Source of the DNA: Adiantum capillus-veneris
Lineage: Eukaryota; Streptophyta; Polypodiopsida; Polypodiales; Pteridaceae
Length of the DNA stretch: 64,000 nt
NCBI GenBank assembly: GCA_014529385.2
Contig: CM043946.1
Span: 16,011,077 to 16,075,076 of the forward strand
Reading direction: 5' to 3'
The notes under the pieces were generated by a model, which was not told the DNA's origin, searched no databases, and saw nothing but the letters and a program-made list of their open reading frames with translations. Below are positions 44,789 through 55,640 of this stretch, in pieces. Both the position numbers and the translations under genes were made by a program. The first letter of the stretch is position 1. Each line of letters starts with the position of its first letter.

Positions 44789-45075
44789 GGTGTCTTGAGT
44801 GCCAGTTTGATGGGTGGCTTTGTGGACTTCTGCTACTGGGCGCGCACTTCTTTAAAGGATGTCTGAGCTAAAAATTTTGCAAGTTTCGGATCCTTCGCAA
44901 TGTTGATCATCATCTTTGTCGTGTTGTCAACCAATTGTCGACGTTCCATCTCTTCAATCTCTGCTTGAGTAGGCCGAGGTGGGCCGTACTCTTTGTGAGA
45001 ATCTTCTTCGTGATCTCTTCCCGCATCCCTAGATGCAGAGGAAGTCGACTGGTCACTGTTCTTTGTTGGAATCCA
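44789..45075 (-). pseudogene. Element A2 gag, N-terminal piece
   Basis: Reads DQSTSSASRDAGRDHEEDSH, KEYGPPRPTQAEIEEMERRQ and MMINIAKDPKLAKFLAQTSF, matching the N-termini of A1 and plus-strand A gag. It is open apart from the solo-LTR interruption. Confidence 0.8.
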
Positions 45076-45128
45076 TATGTGTCGCGAGAAATGGATCGGA
45101 TTTCCCGGTATAAGAGAAATTGGCCGTG

Positions 45129-45140
45129 CTCTGATACCAC
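45129..45140 (-). promoter_or_regulatory. Element A2 primer-binding site (tRNA-iMet)
   Basis: CTCTGATACCAC on the plus strand, the complement of GTGGTATCAGAG, directly next to the LTR. Confidence 0.85.
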
Positions 45141-45730
45141 TGTAACAAACTTGGACGCTCCAAGTCAAGATTCTACCACGACACAACAAAGATTCACTTC
45201 AAAACAGATCACAATTCACAATTGATTTGACACGGCCCGATGGAGTTCCATGCCTAGAGATATTGGCCCCATTGCCCAAAGACTGGCGCCCCTTTTGGTA
45301 TTTCTTCTTGTATTAATATGTGTTCAAAGTACAAGAGAGTGGGAGGGTTCTCACTCTCAGACTCTGTGTCGAGATGCTTTGAGAAGTGAGGGCCTTGCCC
45401 ACTTATTTATAGGTTTACAAGGGATGCCCAAAAGCAGAGCCCCAAAAGCTTCTCAAATAAAGCAGTTAATCCAATAAGCTTTCAAAAATTGTCCAAAAAA
45501 AAACAGCCAGCACTGAAAAGCAGCCTCCGTAATTTGCGGAGATCCGTACGTTGCCACGTCAGCCTGTTAGTGTAAAACGCGCCGAAAAATCCGGGTCTGC
45601 CATGTATGCATTGTTTCCGCGTTTTTCGGTGCTGCCAGCCGGGCTTGTGTTTGTGTGTGTGTGTGTGTCTCCTCTACTGCCTTACTTTTTAAGTGTGTCC
45701 AGGGCCATGCCACGTCACCCATTTGTGGCA
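45141..45730 (-). repeat. LTR-A (-), 5' LTR of A2
   Basis: Minus strand from 45730 (TGCCACAAATGGGTGACG) to 45141 (GTTTGTTACA). It carries the shared block with a 7-base insertion (45264-45306). It is inserted in the gag start of element F. Length 590 bp. Confidence 0.82.
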
Positions 45731-45780
45731 CGAAACCGGGGACTGATGGTACTACTGGTGATACAAACACCGTGTAAGGG

Positions 45781-46047
45781 TCACCGTCCAGCCTTACTAC
45801 GATTGCCGAATATCAACCTTGGCCCTATACCGGATAATGCTGACTGTGCCTGCTGTAGCACGAGCTGTTCTCCGAACATTGACTGTGGTGAAAACATTAC
45901 CGGTGCTGATGGACTGAGATTTGGCTCCCCTTCCATATCCGCATACAAGGCTAGGAGATCTTGGTACTCAATATCTTGGTTTTCGTGTATTCGATGTCGA
46001 TCTTCCTTCAAAGAAATGGCAATGAAGATGGGATCTGGTAAGTCCAT
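45781..46047 (-). CDS. Element F gag N-terminus, cut by A2
   Basis: An 88-residue frame starts MDLPDPIFIAISLKEDRHRI about 130 bases after a tRNA-iMet primer site, where gag is expected. No domain is recognised. The frame stops 50 bases before the A2 LTR. The leader contains repeated 'aagaaccc'-type phrases like those in the element B leader, suggesting related elements. Confidence 0.5.
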   Translation of the reverse strand: MDLPDPIFIAISLKEDRHRIHENQDIEYQDLLALYADMEGEPNLSPSAPVMFSPQSMFGEQLVLQQAQSALSGIGPRLIFGNRSKAGR

Positions 46048-46177
46048 GGTTGGGACTCAAAGATTCTTCAAGAAAAAAAACTGAGAGAGAGGTTCCTTGG
46101 GTTCTTGGTGGTTCTTCTTGGGTTCCTTGGTTTTTGAGGTTCTTCCCTCGAGTTCGCGAAGCCGAAGCACGCATAGA

Positions 46178-46190
46178 GCTCTGATACCAA
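46178..46190 (-). promoter_or_regulatory. Element F primer-binding site (tRNA-iMet)
   Basis: GCTCTGATACCAA on the plus strand is the complement of TTGGTATCAGAGC, an exact plant iMet site. TGTCAGG at 46191 then begins the LTR in plus-strand terms. Confidence 0.8.
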
Positions 46191-47311
46191 TGTCAGGTGC
46201 AATGGAAGAGAATAAGGGTTTGCTCGGATCTAGTACTCCCCACACAAACACAAGGGACACTTTACTTCACTTGAAAGAACTGAACTTAACTGAAAGAAAG
46301 AGAGAGATGGGAGAGAGAAAAGAGACGACACAGGGATGCCGGGTCTTAACCCTCAAGGGCCCCCTTGCTCTGTTGCCAGAGCAAGTACTCTCTTTATTCT
46401 TGCACAAATGCTATTACAATGGTGCTGATGCTGGAAATTGAACTGATGTTGCTGGTGTTGGGAACTACTAGGTACTGAGAAATTGAGATGTTCTATGTCG
46501 AAGACGGGGAGGTCGACAACGAGGTCTATGTCGAAGACGAGGTACTAAGGGTCTTTGTCGACGATGGTTTTGTGGCGAAGACGGTGAAGTCAACGACAGT
46601 TCTGTGTCGAAGACAGGGATGTCGACGATGGGGTCTATGTCGAATATGATGATGTCGATGACGGGTACTGTTGGTCTACGTTGACGGCGATGATGTCGAC
46701 GATGACGACAATGGTGTCTGGGACTGCAATGACGATGATGTTGTCGTCAAGTTTGGGACTCCGATGACGATGGCGAAGGTGTCATCGTCAAGATAGCGAT
46801 TTGCGATACGATGGTAAGGTGTCGTCACGAGCAGTGTAGCAAACTGATGTACTCCGCCAATACAGGGTGAAGATACTGCGTGAAGGTTCCGAACTGAGTA
46901 TGAAAACAACTCCTTGTCCTGAAAGACATGCCAATAGACCTGTAAGTGTCCTGCCCAATAGGATGTGTGGTGTTTGTAGTCAAACCATATGGAGAAAATG
47001 GGGAAGCCCAAGAACCGTCATGAGAATGATCGGAAGCTTGTCAATACATAAACCTGCAACCCAGTGTTGCTAGGTTGCTAAGCTGTGTAAAACTCCAGGA
47101 AGGCCAGATGTAGCTATTTGCGCTGTAAACTCCTCCGAATCAAGGAAAGCCAGACTAAGCAGTCTGCATTGTAGAAGCTACCGTAAGCTCAACAGTCACC
47201 GAGAGACCGCATGGACCACCACCGGATGGTGTCCTGTCAGTAGGTAGGGTAATCCAAGATGAGGGGAAAGCCAGACTCAACAGTCTGTGCTATGAAGGGC
47301 CTCTGAGAAGC
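46191..47311 (-). repeat. Putative LTR-F (-), outer end not fixed
   Basis: Starts at the primer site with TGTCAGGTGCAATGG (minus-strand end GCACCTGACA). It contains a GTCGACGATG-type degenerate repeat (46490-46800) and two ~118-base-spaced copies of 'aaaGCCAGACT..CAGTCTG' (47150 and 47268). No second copy is in the window, so the far boundary may be anywhere up to the LTR-A start at 47312. Confidence 0.45.
46490..46800. repeat. Degenerate GTCGACGATG/GTCGAAGACG repeats
   Basis: Short imperfect repeats of tgtcgaAgacg, gtcgacGatg and GATGATGTCG over about 300 bases. LTR-B holds similar GTCGTC-rich sequence in the other orientation (43400-43450 and 53050-53080). Confidence 0.65.
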
Positions 47312-47922
47312 TGTCACAAACTGGTGATGTGGCATGGCCTGGACATGGGGCAGTAGAGCACCCACACACACACCCCCGGCTGGCAGGCCCGTGAAAGGCG
47401 GCAGTGACACGTGGCAAAAAATCCGAATTTCCCGCAAGTTGCTGACGTGGCAGTACCTTACCGTAGATCACGCCGGAAAAAGCGGCAATTGTACGGAATT
47501 TTCAGTTTTGCGCTAGGAAAAGCAACTAGAAGCTCTACGCAATTATGGGCAACATTTGAACTTTGCTTTAATTCCCAAGCAAGCTATTGAGAACAATTGC
47601 TTTATTTTTAAAAAGATGATAGTTTTTGGGGCTCTGCTTTTGGCATCCCTTGTAAACCTTTAAATACGTGGTTGGGCTCCCACTCTGCAGAGCATCTGGA
47701 CGCAGAGTCTGAGAGTGAGACCCCTCCCACTCCTTGTACTTTGATTGCAAATTAATACAAAAAGAAATAACGAAAAGGGCGCCAGTCTTTGGGGCCAATA
47801 TCTGTAGGCACGGAACTCCGTCGCGGGCCGTGTCGAATCAATTGTGAACTGTGAACTGTTTTGAAGTGAATCTCTGCTGTGTCGCGGTAGAATCTTGACT
47901 TGGAGTGTCCAAGTGTGTTACA
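47312..47922 (+). repeat. LTR-A (+), 5' LTR of plus-strand element A
   Basis: Begins TGTCACAAACTGGTGATG and ends GTCCAAGTGTGTTACA, with the primer site next. U3 carries TGACACGTGGCA (about 47406) and TGACGTGGCAG (about 47442). The shared block is at 47761-47797. Length 611 bp. Confidence 0.88.
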
Positions 47923-47923
47923 G

Positions 47924-47935
47924 TGGTATTAGAGC
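47924..47935 (+). promoter_or_regulatory. Element A primer-binding site (tRNA-iMet)
   Basis: TGGTATTAGAGC, one change from TGGTATCAGAGC, one base after the LTR. Confidence 0.85.
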
Positions 47936-47987
47936 ATGACCGATTTCTCTTCTACCGGGAAATCGATCCTTTTTCTTCACGACACTT

Positions 47988-49530
47988 ATGGATTCAAACA
48001 GAGATCAATCGACTTCTTTTGCATCTGGGGATGCGGGAAGGGATTATGAAGAAGATTCTCACAAGGAGTATGGCCCACCTCGGCCTACTCAGGCGGAGAT
48101 TGAAGAGATGGAGCATCGACAATTGGTTGACGATGCGACAAAGATGATGATCAATCTTGCGAAGGATCCCGAATTTGCAAAATTGTTGACGCAGACATCA
48201 GTCGACGAAGTGCACTCTCAGTGGTGGAAGGCCATATAACCACCCCTCAAACCGGCACTCAAGAAATCTCCTACTCTGAGGATGTTTACAGAGCAAGAAT
48301 TAGAAGAGGTGGTTGATACATGGATTACCCAGCATTTGACGCAACCAACAAAACCAAAAAGCACAACAAAAAGCAGAAGGAAGGAATTGACTTTCCCAGT
48401 TATTTGGGTCGTCAATCTGCTTTTGCCTCGGCAAGAAAGCAGAAGAAGCATGTCAGGTTTGAAAGAGTATTTCCTCTTCTTCTTCTGCCAGTTCTCTAGC
48501 TCTTCTGACTTGAGCGAAGAAGACAGGAAAGGGAAAAAGCGAAGCAAAAAGCACAGCTTCTAAAAGGGCAAGAAAAAGGCAAGAAGCTTAAGTTTTGCCC
48601 AGTTTCTGAGAGTTCTACAGAGGACTCGTCTTCAGATTGTTCGGACTCCGACGATCACAGATTTTACGTAAACAAGAAGCATTTCTATAAAGCCAACCAG
48701 TATGACTTTCTGGAGGATAAAAACAAGAAAGTTCGAGAATTTAAAGAAGGTGGACAGTCAATTAAATTTGACACTTTTTTTGGATTCCGAGATGCTTCGA
48801 GGGCTTTGGTCTTCATACAGCAGTTTGATATAGCTCTCTCTAGAGGGCATTACTCAGAGCACTCCAAGATTTGGAGGGCTACCTCTTACTTCAAGGGAAA
48901 TGCTCGAACATGGTGGTTCACTCTTCTGTTGAACAAGAGAGCGCCAGAAAAATGGCTGAAATTTAAGAGGCTTTTTATTTCTTCTTGGTTGACTTGGGAG
49001 TACGAACTCGACATACGAATTGCTTGGAACCATCTTCGGATGACCAAGAAAGATACCTTGGACGCATATTGCGAGAGATTTTGGAGCTCTTTTCTACCCG
49101 CTTCTTCATTTAAGATCTCGTTGAAAGAGCAAATTGAGCGGTTTACCTTGGGACTTCCCACGGAGATTCGAGATCACTGCTTAGAGCAAAAGTCAGTTTC
49201 TATTCAAGAACTGATGAGTCATGCGAAACGGGGCTTTGCCATTCACTTAGGTAGTTTGACTTACCCCACAGATGAGATCATGACACAGAAAAAAAAACAG
49301 ACTTCTAAAAATGAAAGTATAAAGAAGAAGAGTCCCTAAGATCATAAAGATAAGGATGCACGACCCCAGCTCACTCCTTGGGAGAGAGCCAACTACATTT
49401 AAGAGGGGAAGTGTTTCGGATGCAGGAACAAGGAAACATCTCCGCGAAGTGCCCGAAAAATGCACAGAAAGAACAAGATGAAGAAAGGCCAGAGAGTTCA
49501 TAAGCTGCTAAGGAATGTGGACGGAAAGAC
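47988..49530 (+). pseudogene. Element A gag
   Basis: Begins MDSNRDQSTSFASGDAGRDY and KEYGPPRPTQAEIEEMEHRQ, stops at 48237, and continues through RMFTEQELEEVVDTWI with frame changes. The core at 48806-49339 has KGNARTWWFTLLLNKRAPEK and YCERFWSSFLPASSF. The zinc knuckle at about 49410-49460 is broken by a shift (CFGC is readable, the rest is off frame). Compared with A1 it has the same order and similar length. Confidence 0.82.
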
Positions 49531-49539
49531 AGATGAAAG

Positions 49540-50300
49540 CAGGACTGGTTCCAGATTGCATGGGTACTGACCCAAGCACGATTGATGAGAGTACAGAACT
49601 TTGCTGAGCTTGGGGCAAAGTGAAAGATCAAGAAGCCCTGATTTTCTTTGATGGAGGAGCCAAGGCAAACTTCATTCACTTGAATTGGCGGCGGGGCTCG
49701 ATTACACCTGATCGAATGGGACCACAAGCAGAGGCAGTTCTAGTGGCACTCGGCAGGGACGTAGCCATTACACTTGTCATTGGCAAACTTCGGTTGCATT
49801 GTCAGGGGTATTTGGGGCACGAGGACTTCTACATAATGCCCTTGGAAGGTTGTCATGTCCTCCTGGGAATTCCGTGGTACCATAAGAACAACGCCGTGGT
49901 CGACTATCGGGCGAGAAAAGCGACTTTGACTACAGAAAAGGGCCCAACCATTGTACTTGATGTGAAACTTAAGGGCGAGTTTGTCCCTATTGTATCGGCT
50001 TCGGCCGTTTCAAAATTAATGAAATCCAGTCTGCTTGTTTGCTCGCTCTTTTTGAAAGAGTTGAATGATGATCATAGGACAAATATGTATGATCTAGGAA
50101 ACGAACGCGATTTTCTCCACACTCATGCCGATTGCTTTTCTGAGGGCCTACCAGGCGAGTTGCCACTAGCTCGTCCTGAGAATCATACCATTGATTTGAT
50201 ACCTGGAAGCACACCATTGAACCAGCCACCTTACCGTGTGAGCCGAGCCCAGAATGAAGAGATTATGAACCAAGTGAAAGACCTCTTGGAAAAGGGTCTT
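49540..50300 (+). pseudogene. Element A protease and linker to RT
   Basis: The frame 49620-50342 starts KDQEALIFFDGGAKANFIHL (active site Asp-Gly-Gly), then HCQGYLGHEDFYIMPLEG and VLLGIPWYHKNN (second signature). The linker NHTIDLIPGSTPLNQPPYRV and EEIMNQVKDLLEKGL leads into RT, where the sequence breaks off at about 50300. Confidence 0.82.
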
Positions 50301-50860
50301 TCCTACCCGAGATACACTTTTTGGGACACATCGTCTCAATAGCCGGAGTGCAGATGAATCCGGCCAAGATTGAGACTATACGTGATTGGCCCGATTTGAA
50401 GAATGTCCATGAAGATAGAAGCTTCTTGGGCTTATGTTCTTACTACCTGCGGTTCATTAGTTTGCAGAGGTTGCTTCCCCTTTGCATATCTTGACACAGA
50501 AAGGAGTCACTTTCTCGTGGGGACCCACAAGTGACTGCCTTTCAGACATTGAAAGAGAAATTGACTACATGACCAGTTTTGACATTGCCGGATTTGTAGA
50601 AGTCATTTGAAGTATATTGTGTTGCTTGTGGTCATAGTCTGGGTGCGGTCTTAATGCAAGAAGGCCATGTCATTGCCTACGAGAGCCATTGTTTTCAAGG
50701 CCGGAATGACAGCACAGATATATGAGAAAGAGCTTTTGGCAGTTATCCATGCTCTTACTCAGTGGCGACATTACCTACTCGGAGCCGATTTTACGGTCTT
50801 CACAGATCACCAGAGTTTACGCTACTTCTTGTCACAAAAGTAGCTATCGGAAAAGCAGAT
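50301..50860 (+). pseudogene. Element A RT thumb and RNase H (RT core deleted)
   Basis: Directly after DLLEKGL the sequence reads 'PEIHFLGHIVS', a motif that in element E lies about 190 residues further on. So the fingers and palm, with the YxDD active site, are gone. RNase H follows with stops: [36 protein letters not shown] and [11 protein letters not shown] (50600-50845). Confidence 0.8.
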
Positions 50861-52214
50861 GCGGTGGGCGAACATCTTGTCACAGTTTCACCTCCAGGTT
50901 GTCTATGTGTAGGGACAGAAGAACTTGGTGGCAGATGCTTTGTCCCAGAAGCCGTTGGTCTTAGCTATTACCGCCACACATCATAGAAGCTTCGAGGATA
51001 TGGTTGATCAGTACGCCACAGATCCAAATTTTGCAAATGTATTCGGTCGAATACATAATCGAGAGGTAGTAGCAGGATATTCCATTCGGGATGGCTACTT
51101 GATGAAGAAAACAATGTTGTGCGTTACATAGCCGTTGAGGAAAAAGGGTTTAACCGAATGCCAGTGTCCACCATTTACGGGTTACCCCGGCATTGTTACC
51201 ACCTTGAAAGGTGTGGAGAGATACTTCTTCTGGCTGAGACTCAAGAAAGAAGTGGATGATTTTGTACGCAATTGCTTGGTCCACCAGTTACGGGTTACCT
51301 CGGCATTGTTACCACCTTGAAAGGTGTGGAGAGATACTTCTTCTGGCTGAGACTCAAGAAAGCGGTGGATGATTTTGTACGCAATTGCTTGGTATGCCAG
51401 AAAGTCAAGTTTGACAGGCATAAAGCACAGGGATTGTTATAGCCTTTACCCATAGCCACTCGCCCCTGGGAAAGTATTGCAATGGATTTCATTTTTGATC
51501 TCCCGAGAACATAGAGTGGGCACGATGGTATGTAGACTGTTATTGACAAATTAAGCAAGCAAGCTCATTTCATTCTAGTGAAGAAAATAGTTAAGCTGGA
51601 TCACTTAGCGAGACTGTTTGTGGCCCAAATCTTTAGATTACATAGCATGCCTGAGACAATTGTCTCTGATAGAGATTCACGATTCACGAGTTTGTTTTGG
51701 GAGGCTATTTGGGAGAACATTAGCACACGGTTGTAGTTCTCGTCATCTTTCCACCCGCAGACAGATGGGCAATTGGAAATTACAAATTAAGTCGTACTGG
51801 ATTTATTGAAGTCTTACATCTTGGATCAGAAGACTCAATGGGAAAAGTATTTGTCGTAGGTGGAATTTGCCTACAATAACACGATTCACTCTTCGACGAG
51901 GAAGGCACCATTTGAGATTATTGAAGGTGCTACGAAGGTTCCACCCTTCCTAAGCACAAAAGATAAGATTTTTGAAGCCAACGAGTACACACGGGACTTG
52001 GATACGGCTTTTGCCAAGGTCCGGGAGGATTTGCAGAAATCTCAAGAAAGACACAAAAAGGTAGCAGGTCGACATTGTCACGATTTGAAATTAAAGGAGA
52101 ACGATTGGGTACTCTTACGTTTTGAGAAGGCACGCTTGAGAAAGAAAAAGAGAAAGGAGCGGCTTTTTCCAAAGCTTAGTATGAGATACTATGGAACTTT
52201 CCAGATTGCCAAAA
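50861..52214 (+). pseudogene. Element A integrase, broken, with a 113-bp tandem duplication
   Basis: After the tether QVVYV*GQKNLVADALSQKP comes the HHCC region (51135-51420), damaged by a 113-bp duplication. WESIAMDFIFDLPRT (about 51468) carries the first catalytic Asp, VSDRDSRFTSLFWEA the second, and DGQLEITN the Glu. The open frame 51860-52306 has EFAYNNTIHSSTRKAPFEI and the tail to RYYGTFQIAK (GPY/F region), where LTR-B begins. Several stops are scattered through it. No chromodomain is visible because the C-terminus is cut off. Confidence 0.82.
51165..51390 (+). repeat. 113-bp tandem duplication in the integrase zinc domain
   Basis: 'gttacccCggcattgttaccacc' begins at 51181 and again at 51294; the two copies continue through 'gtacgcaattgcttggt' with only a few changes. 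The length shifts the frame. Confidence 0.92.
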
Positions 52215-53392
52215 TGTCACGTGACACATTCCAACCCTATGTGTTCGTGGACAAGCTACACCATAGCAGGGTTCCCGTCAGTTCAGTCAGTTTAGATTTG
52301 CAGTGATCTAACACTTTTGTGAGTCTATTCGTAGACCGTGCATGCCCAGTCACTTAGCATAGATGCATATCCTCCGGTTGCACACAACATGATCATCGGA
52401 ATTCCCATCAGAATCCATTAGCATCAGTTAGGGGAATTTTCCTGTGCATTTAGCCTATTTTCCAATTTATTGATTATTTTCACTTATTATTTTTAAGCGA
52501 CTTTCCAACAAAAGTAGGTAGGGCAATTTTGCTAAGTTAATATATAAGCAAACCCAAGTTAGCACTTTCTGGCAGAAGAGGCAGCAGGAGCTTCCCGCTC
52601 AACAGGCAACTTCTCAGCAGTACCCCCTAAGCATCAAGATCCATCGCCATTCAACTCCCATACCTGGCGTTTTTTCCCACAATTCCTAGATCCAAGATCG
52701 CCATCAACCACCCTCGCCTGGCGTTTTACCCACCTGCAGATCAGCCCCATCATAGCGTTTTTCAATTCACCCTTGCTGGCGTTTTTCCACAGCAGCCTAT
52801 TGGCGTTTTTGACCTCCCACAGCCAGCGTTTTTGGCAAGAGACTGCATCAGCTAGCGTTAGTGCATTTTCAGCCAAACTGCCTCAGATCTACAGCGTTTT
52901 CAGCCCTATGACACAGTAGCGAGAACTCCCCCAAGTTGGTTGCAGATGTTCCCCCATTTTCAGCCATAAAAGCTCAGCCAAAACAGTCATTTTCAGCCAC
53001 CGAAATAGTCCCGAAAAACAGCAGATAGAAGACCACAGATTTCAGCCATCGAGTGGTCGTCGTCACCACCATTGTCGTCATCGGCATAGTCCAAGTTGCG
53101 TCAGTCCATTGCATTCGCATTGTACACATTTGTGCAATCAAAGTAGACCACTCTCGCCGACGAGAGTGGGGCCCTCGGAGGAGGGTTTTACAACCTCTCG
53201 GTGTCGTATCTCTTCTCTCTCCTTCCTCAGTCTCATTCACTTGCACGCACAATATCCACTCACTTTGATCGTGATCATAGCACTCTCCACAAGACGGAAA
53301 GCTCTCTCTTTCCCTAAGAACTAAAAGGAACCTTGAGCAATAAAGATCACTAATCTTGAGAAAATACAACATTCATTCCGTTGCACCTTACA
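52215..53392 (+). repeat. LTR-B, 5' LTR of element B
   Basis: Begins TGTCACGTGACACATTCC and ends CCGTTGCACCTTACA; primer site follows. It matches the solo LTR-B over its full length. TATATAAGC is at about 52541. CTGGCGTTTTT/AGCGTTTTT motifs recur at least seven times between 52660 and 52900. Length 1178 bp. Confidence 0.87.
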
Positions 53393-53393
53393 T

Positions 53394-53405
53394 TGGTATA
53401 TGAGC
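53394..53405 (+). promoter_or_regulatory. Element B primer-binding site (tRNA-iMet, degenerate)
   Basis: TGGTATATGAGC, two changes from TGGTATCAGAGC, one base after the LTR end. Confidence 0.75.
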
Positions 53406-53889
53406 TTTGGAAGTGTTCTGCATTACTCAAGGAAAGAACCACAAGAATTTTTTTTGCTTGTTGTAATCGCACGAACCTAAGTTTACTTGGGCGTGGCGAT
53501 TCCTAATCGTGTTTTGTTGAAGAGTGACAGGAATCCCAAGGAAGAAGGGCTTGTTCAGCCTCCCCTTGTGTCTCTTTTCACTCATTGAGAGCGGACTGTG
53601 CACTTAGCGGCCGGCCAATCGACGTGAGGTGGGAAAAAGCAACCTTGGTGTGAGTGCAAGGCCGCCAAGGGGTGTGCCCGCAGAAAAGGGTAGAACTTGG
53701 GTGAAGAGAAGATCCTTCTCCAACGCGATTTGCAAGCAAAAGAAAACCTCAAGAACCCTAAGAACCCAAGACCCTCACGACTCAAGAACCTCAAAAACCC
53801 AAGATTCTCACGAATCAAGGACCTCAAGAACCTCAAGACCCTCAAGAACCCAAGTTCCTTGCGAGCTTAAGACCCCAAGATCCTAGTTC
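53406..53889 (+). other. Element B leader
   Basis: Non-coding; 53740-53880 is a run of 'aagaaccc'/'ctcaagaacc' phrases (degenerate ~10-base repeats) like those in the element F leader. Confidence 0.55.
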
Positions 53890-55370
53890 ATGGTCGTCAC
53901 CCGAAGCGGCATGGATACTTCGCATTCAGGTGATGAGCATGAGTGAGGCGACGAAGGATTCTCCCCACCAGGAGATTTTCCAACCCTCCCCCTTCGCCAT
54001 CTACGCCATGAGTTGTCCTCACTCCTATGGAGATGATGGTCAAGTCGATGTTGGACATGATGGCACAACAACAAGAAACGAATCGAGTTGCATTGGCACA
54101 ACTCGCAAGCAAAGCAGAAGAACAAGCAGCAAAGGACCGTGTACAAGAAGCCAAGGACTGCGAGCGCGATGAAAGAAACGCCACACTTGCCGCAAAACAA
54201 GAAGAAAATCGCCTTGCTCAGGAACGTGAGCGCATTGCTCTTGCCGCAAAACAAAAGGAACATCGACTTGCTTTTGAACGCGAGCGCGATGAACGAGAGG
54301 CTCAAAGGGAGATTCGTCATTAAGAGTTTATTTCCCACATTCTAGCCTCGAAGACCACCCAAAGATCGTGGAAGTTCGTCAAGTGGCGCAAGCCACGACG
54401 CGGATTCCAACCATCCAATTACAGAAAAGTTGACTTTCAGTAAGTATGAAGGTTAGATGGATGCTACAGTTATTCATTCTTGGTTGCATCAATTTAATGC
54501 TTATTTTGCGACAACTAAGAAGATAGGAAATAGCAAAGTTTTGACGGTAGCTATGTACCTTGCCGGTGATGCCATTAATTGGTACCATGCATGGCAAGAG
54601 GCACAGCTAGCCGCGCACCTTGAGGCAGCCGACGATTTCACGTCCCTCTCTTTTAGTTGGGCTGATTTCCAAGACAAGCTCAAGGCGCGGTTTATGCCAC
54701 CTCAGTATCTCGCACGATTGAAGGACGATTGGCGCGCTCTCAAGCAAAATGGGCCGGTTATGTCTTTTTTTAAGCGTGTTTTGCAGCTAGGTACCCAATT
54801 ACGCATGTCGGATGATGAGCGCAAAGAGGCTTTTCTCTTTGGATTGGACGAGTAGATCAAGTACGATGTCGAGGTATTCGATCCTATTGATCTCAACAAG
54901 GTGGTAGCGATTGCTCTCGCATAGGAGATGAAGCACAACAAGGGAAAGCCTAAGGAGAACAAGACTTCCACAAGCACCTCGCAGACTTCTCAGAACCCGC
55001 AGAACGGTAAGAATGGTAAGAATGATAACTCTTCTAACCAATCTTCCAACAGTATTTCATCAAAGAATTCTTCCAATGAATCTAAGGGTAAGGCTAACAC
55101 AATTGCTAAACCTAAGCTTACTCCAGATAAAAAGGTAGCACAAGGAATTGTAGGAGGATACATCACTTCGGAAGAACAAAGCACTTATTCTAAGGAAGGT
55201 CGTTGTTTTCATTGTCACATCAAGGGTCACATAAAACGGACATGTCCTAAGCTTGAATCGAATGAATCTAAAGAACCCACAACACCCACTACATCTGTCA
55301 ATGCAATGAATGATAATGCGATTGTGCCCAAAGTTTCTCAGGACCATCCCATTGATGATTCTCTCATTAA
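53890..55370 (+). pseudogene. Element B gag with coiled coil and zinc knuckle
   Basis: Begins MVVTRSGMDTSHSGDEH with a stop soon after. Frame 54027-54323 is a highly charged helix (QAAKDRVQEAKDCERDERNA, ERERIALAAKQKEHRL). Frame 54457-54855 is the gag core: HSWLHQFNAYFATTKKIG, YLAGDAINWYHAWQE, SWADFQDKLKARFMPPQYL. After a stop, frame 54928-55638 gives an Asn/Ser/Lys-rich linker and the CCHC knuckle CFHCHIKGHIKRTC (55204-55245). About three stops or shifts in all. Confidence 0.8.
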
Positions 55371-55640
55371 ATGTTATGGTCGTACGTCGGGGCACCGTTT
55401 TGTGAGATTGTTTGACCCAGGTAGTATGCATGATGTGATCAGTTCCTCTCCTGTTGAGAGAGCCCGCCTCGAGGTTAGTCCGAGATCTCCTATCGAGGTC
55501 TCTGGCTTTCGTCCCGGTATGGACGCTCTCATCACCGAGGAATGCCTTGATGTGTTGTTTGCAATTCAACAGACCGCCTTCACTAGAAGATTTGTTGTTT
55601 CTTCTCTCTCAGGATGTGATATGATTTTGGGCATTTGATG
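55371..55640 (+). pseudogene. Element B aspartic protease (Asp-Pro-Gly active site)
   Basis: In frame with the zinc knuckle: RFVRLFDPGSMHDVISSSPV is the active-site strand with Asp-Pro-Gly in place of Asp-Ser/Thr-Gly, and SLSGCDMILGI is the second signature at the frame end (55635). The frame stops right after ILGI. Confidence 0.72.

Larger units (their letters stand above)
47312..52214 (+). mobile_element. Element A (+), Ty3/gypsy, internally deleted and cut by element B
   Basis: LTR, primer site, gag, protease, RNase H and integrase are in the usual Ty3 order. The RT core is missing, and the integrase C-terminus is broken at 52214 by the LTR of element B. The rest of A, with its 3' LTR, should lie to the right of this window. 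Confidence 0.85.

Noticed and set aside
46676-47011. Frame with YLDDD resembling a reverse-transcriptase active site
   Set aside because: No other RT motif lies around it and the sequence is part of the degenerate GTCGACGATG repeat region.
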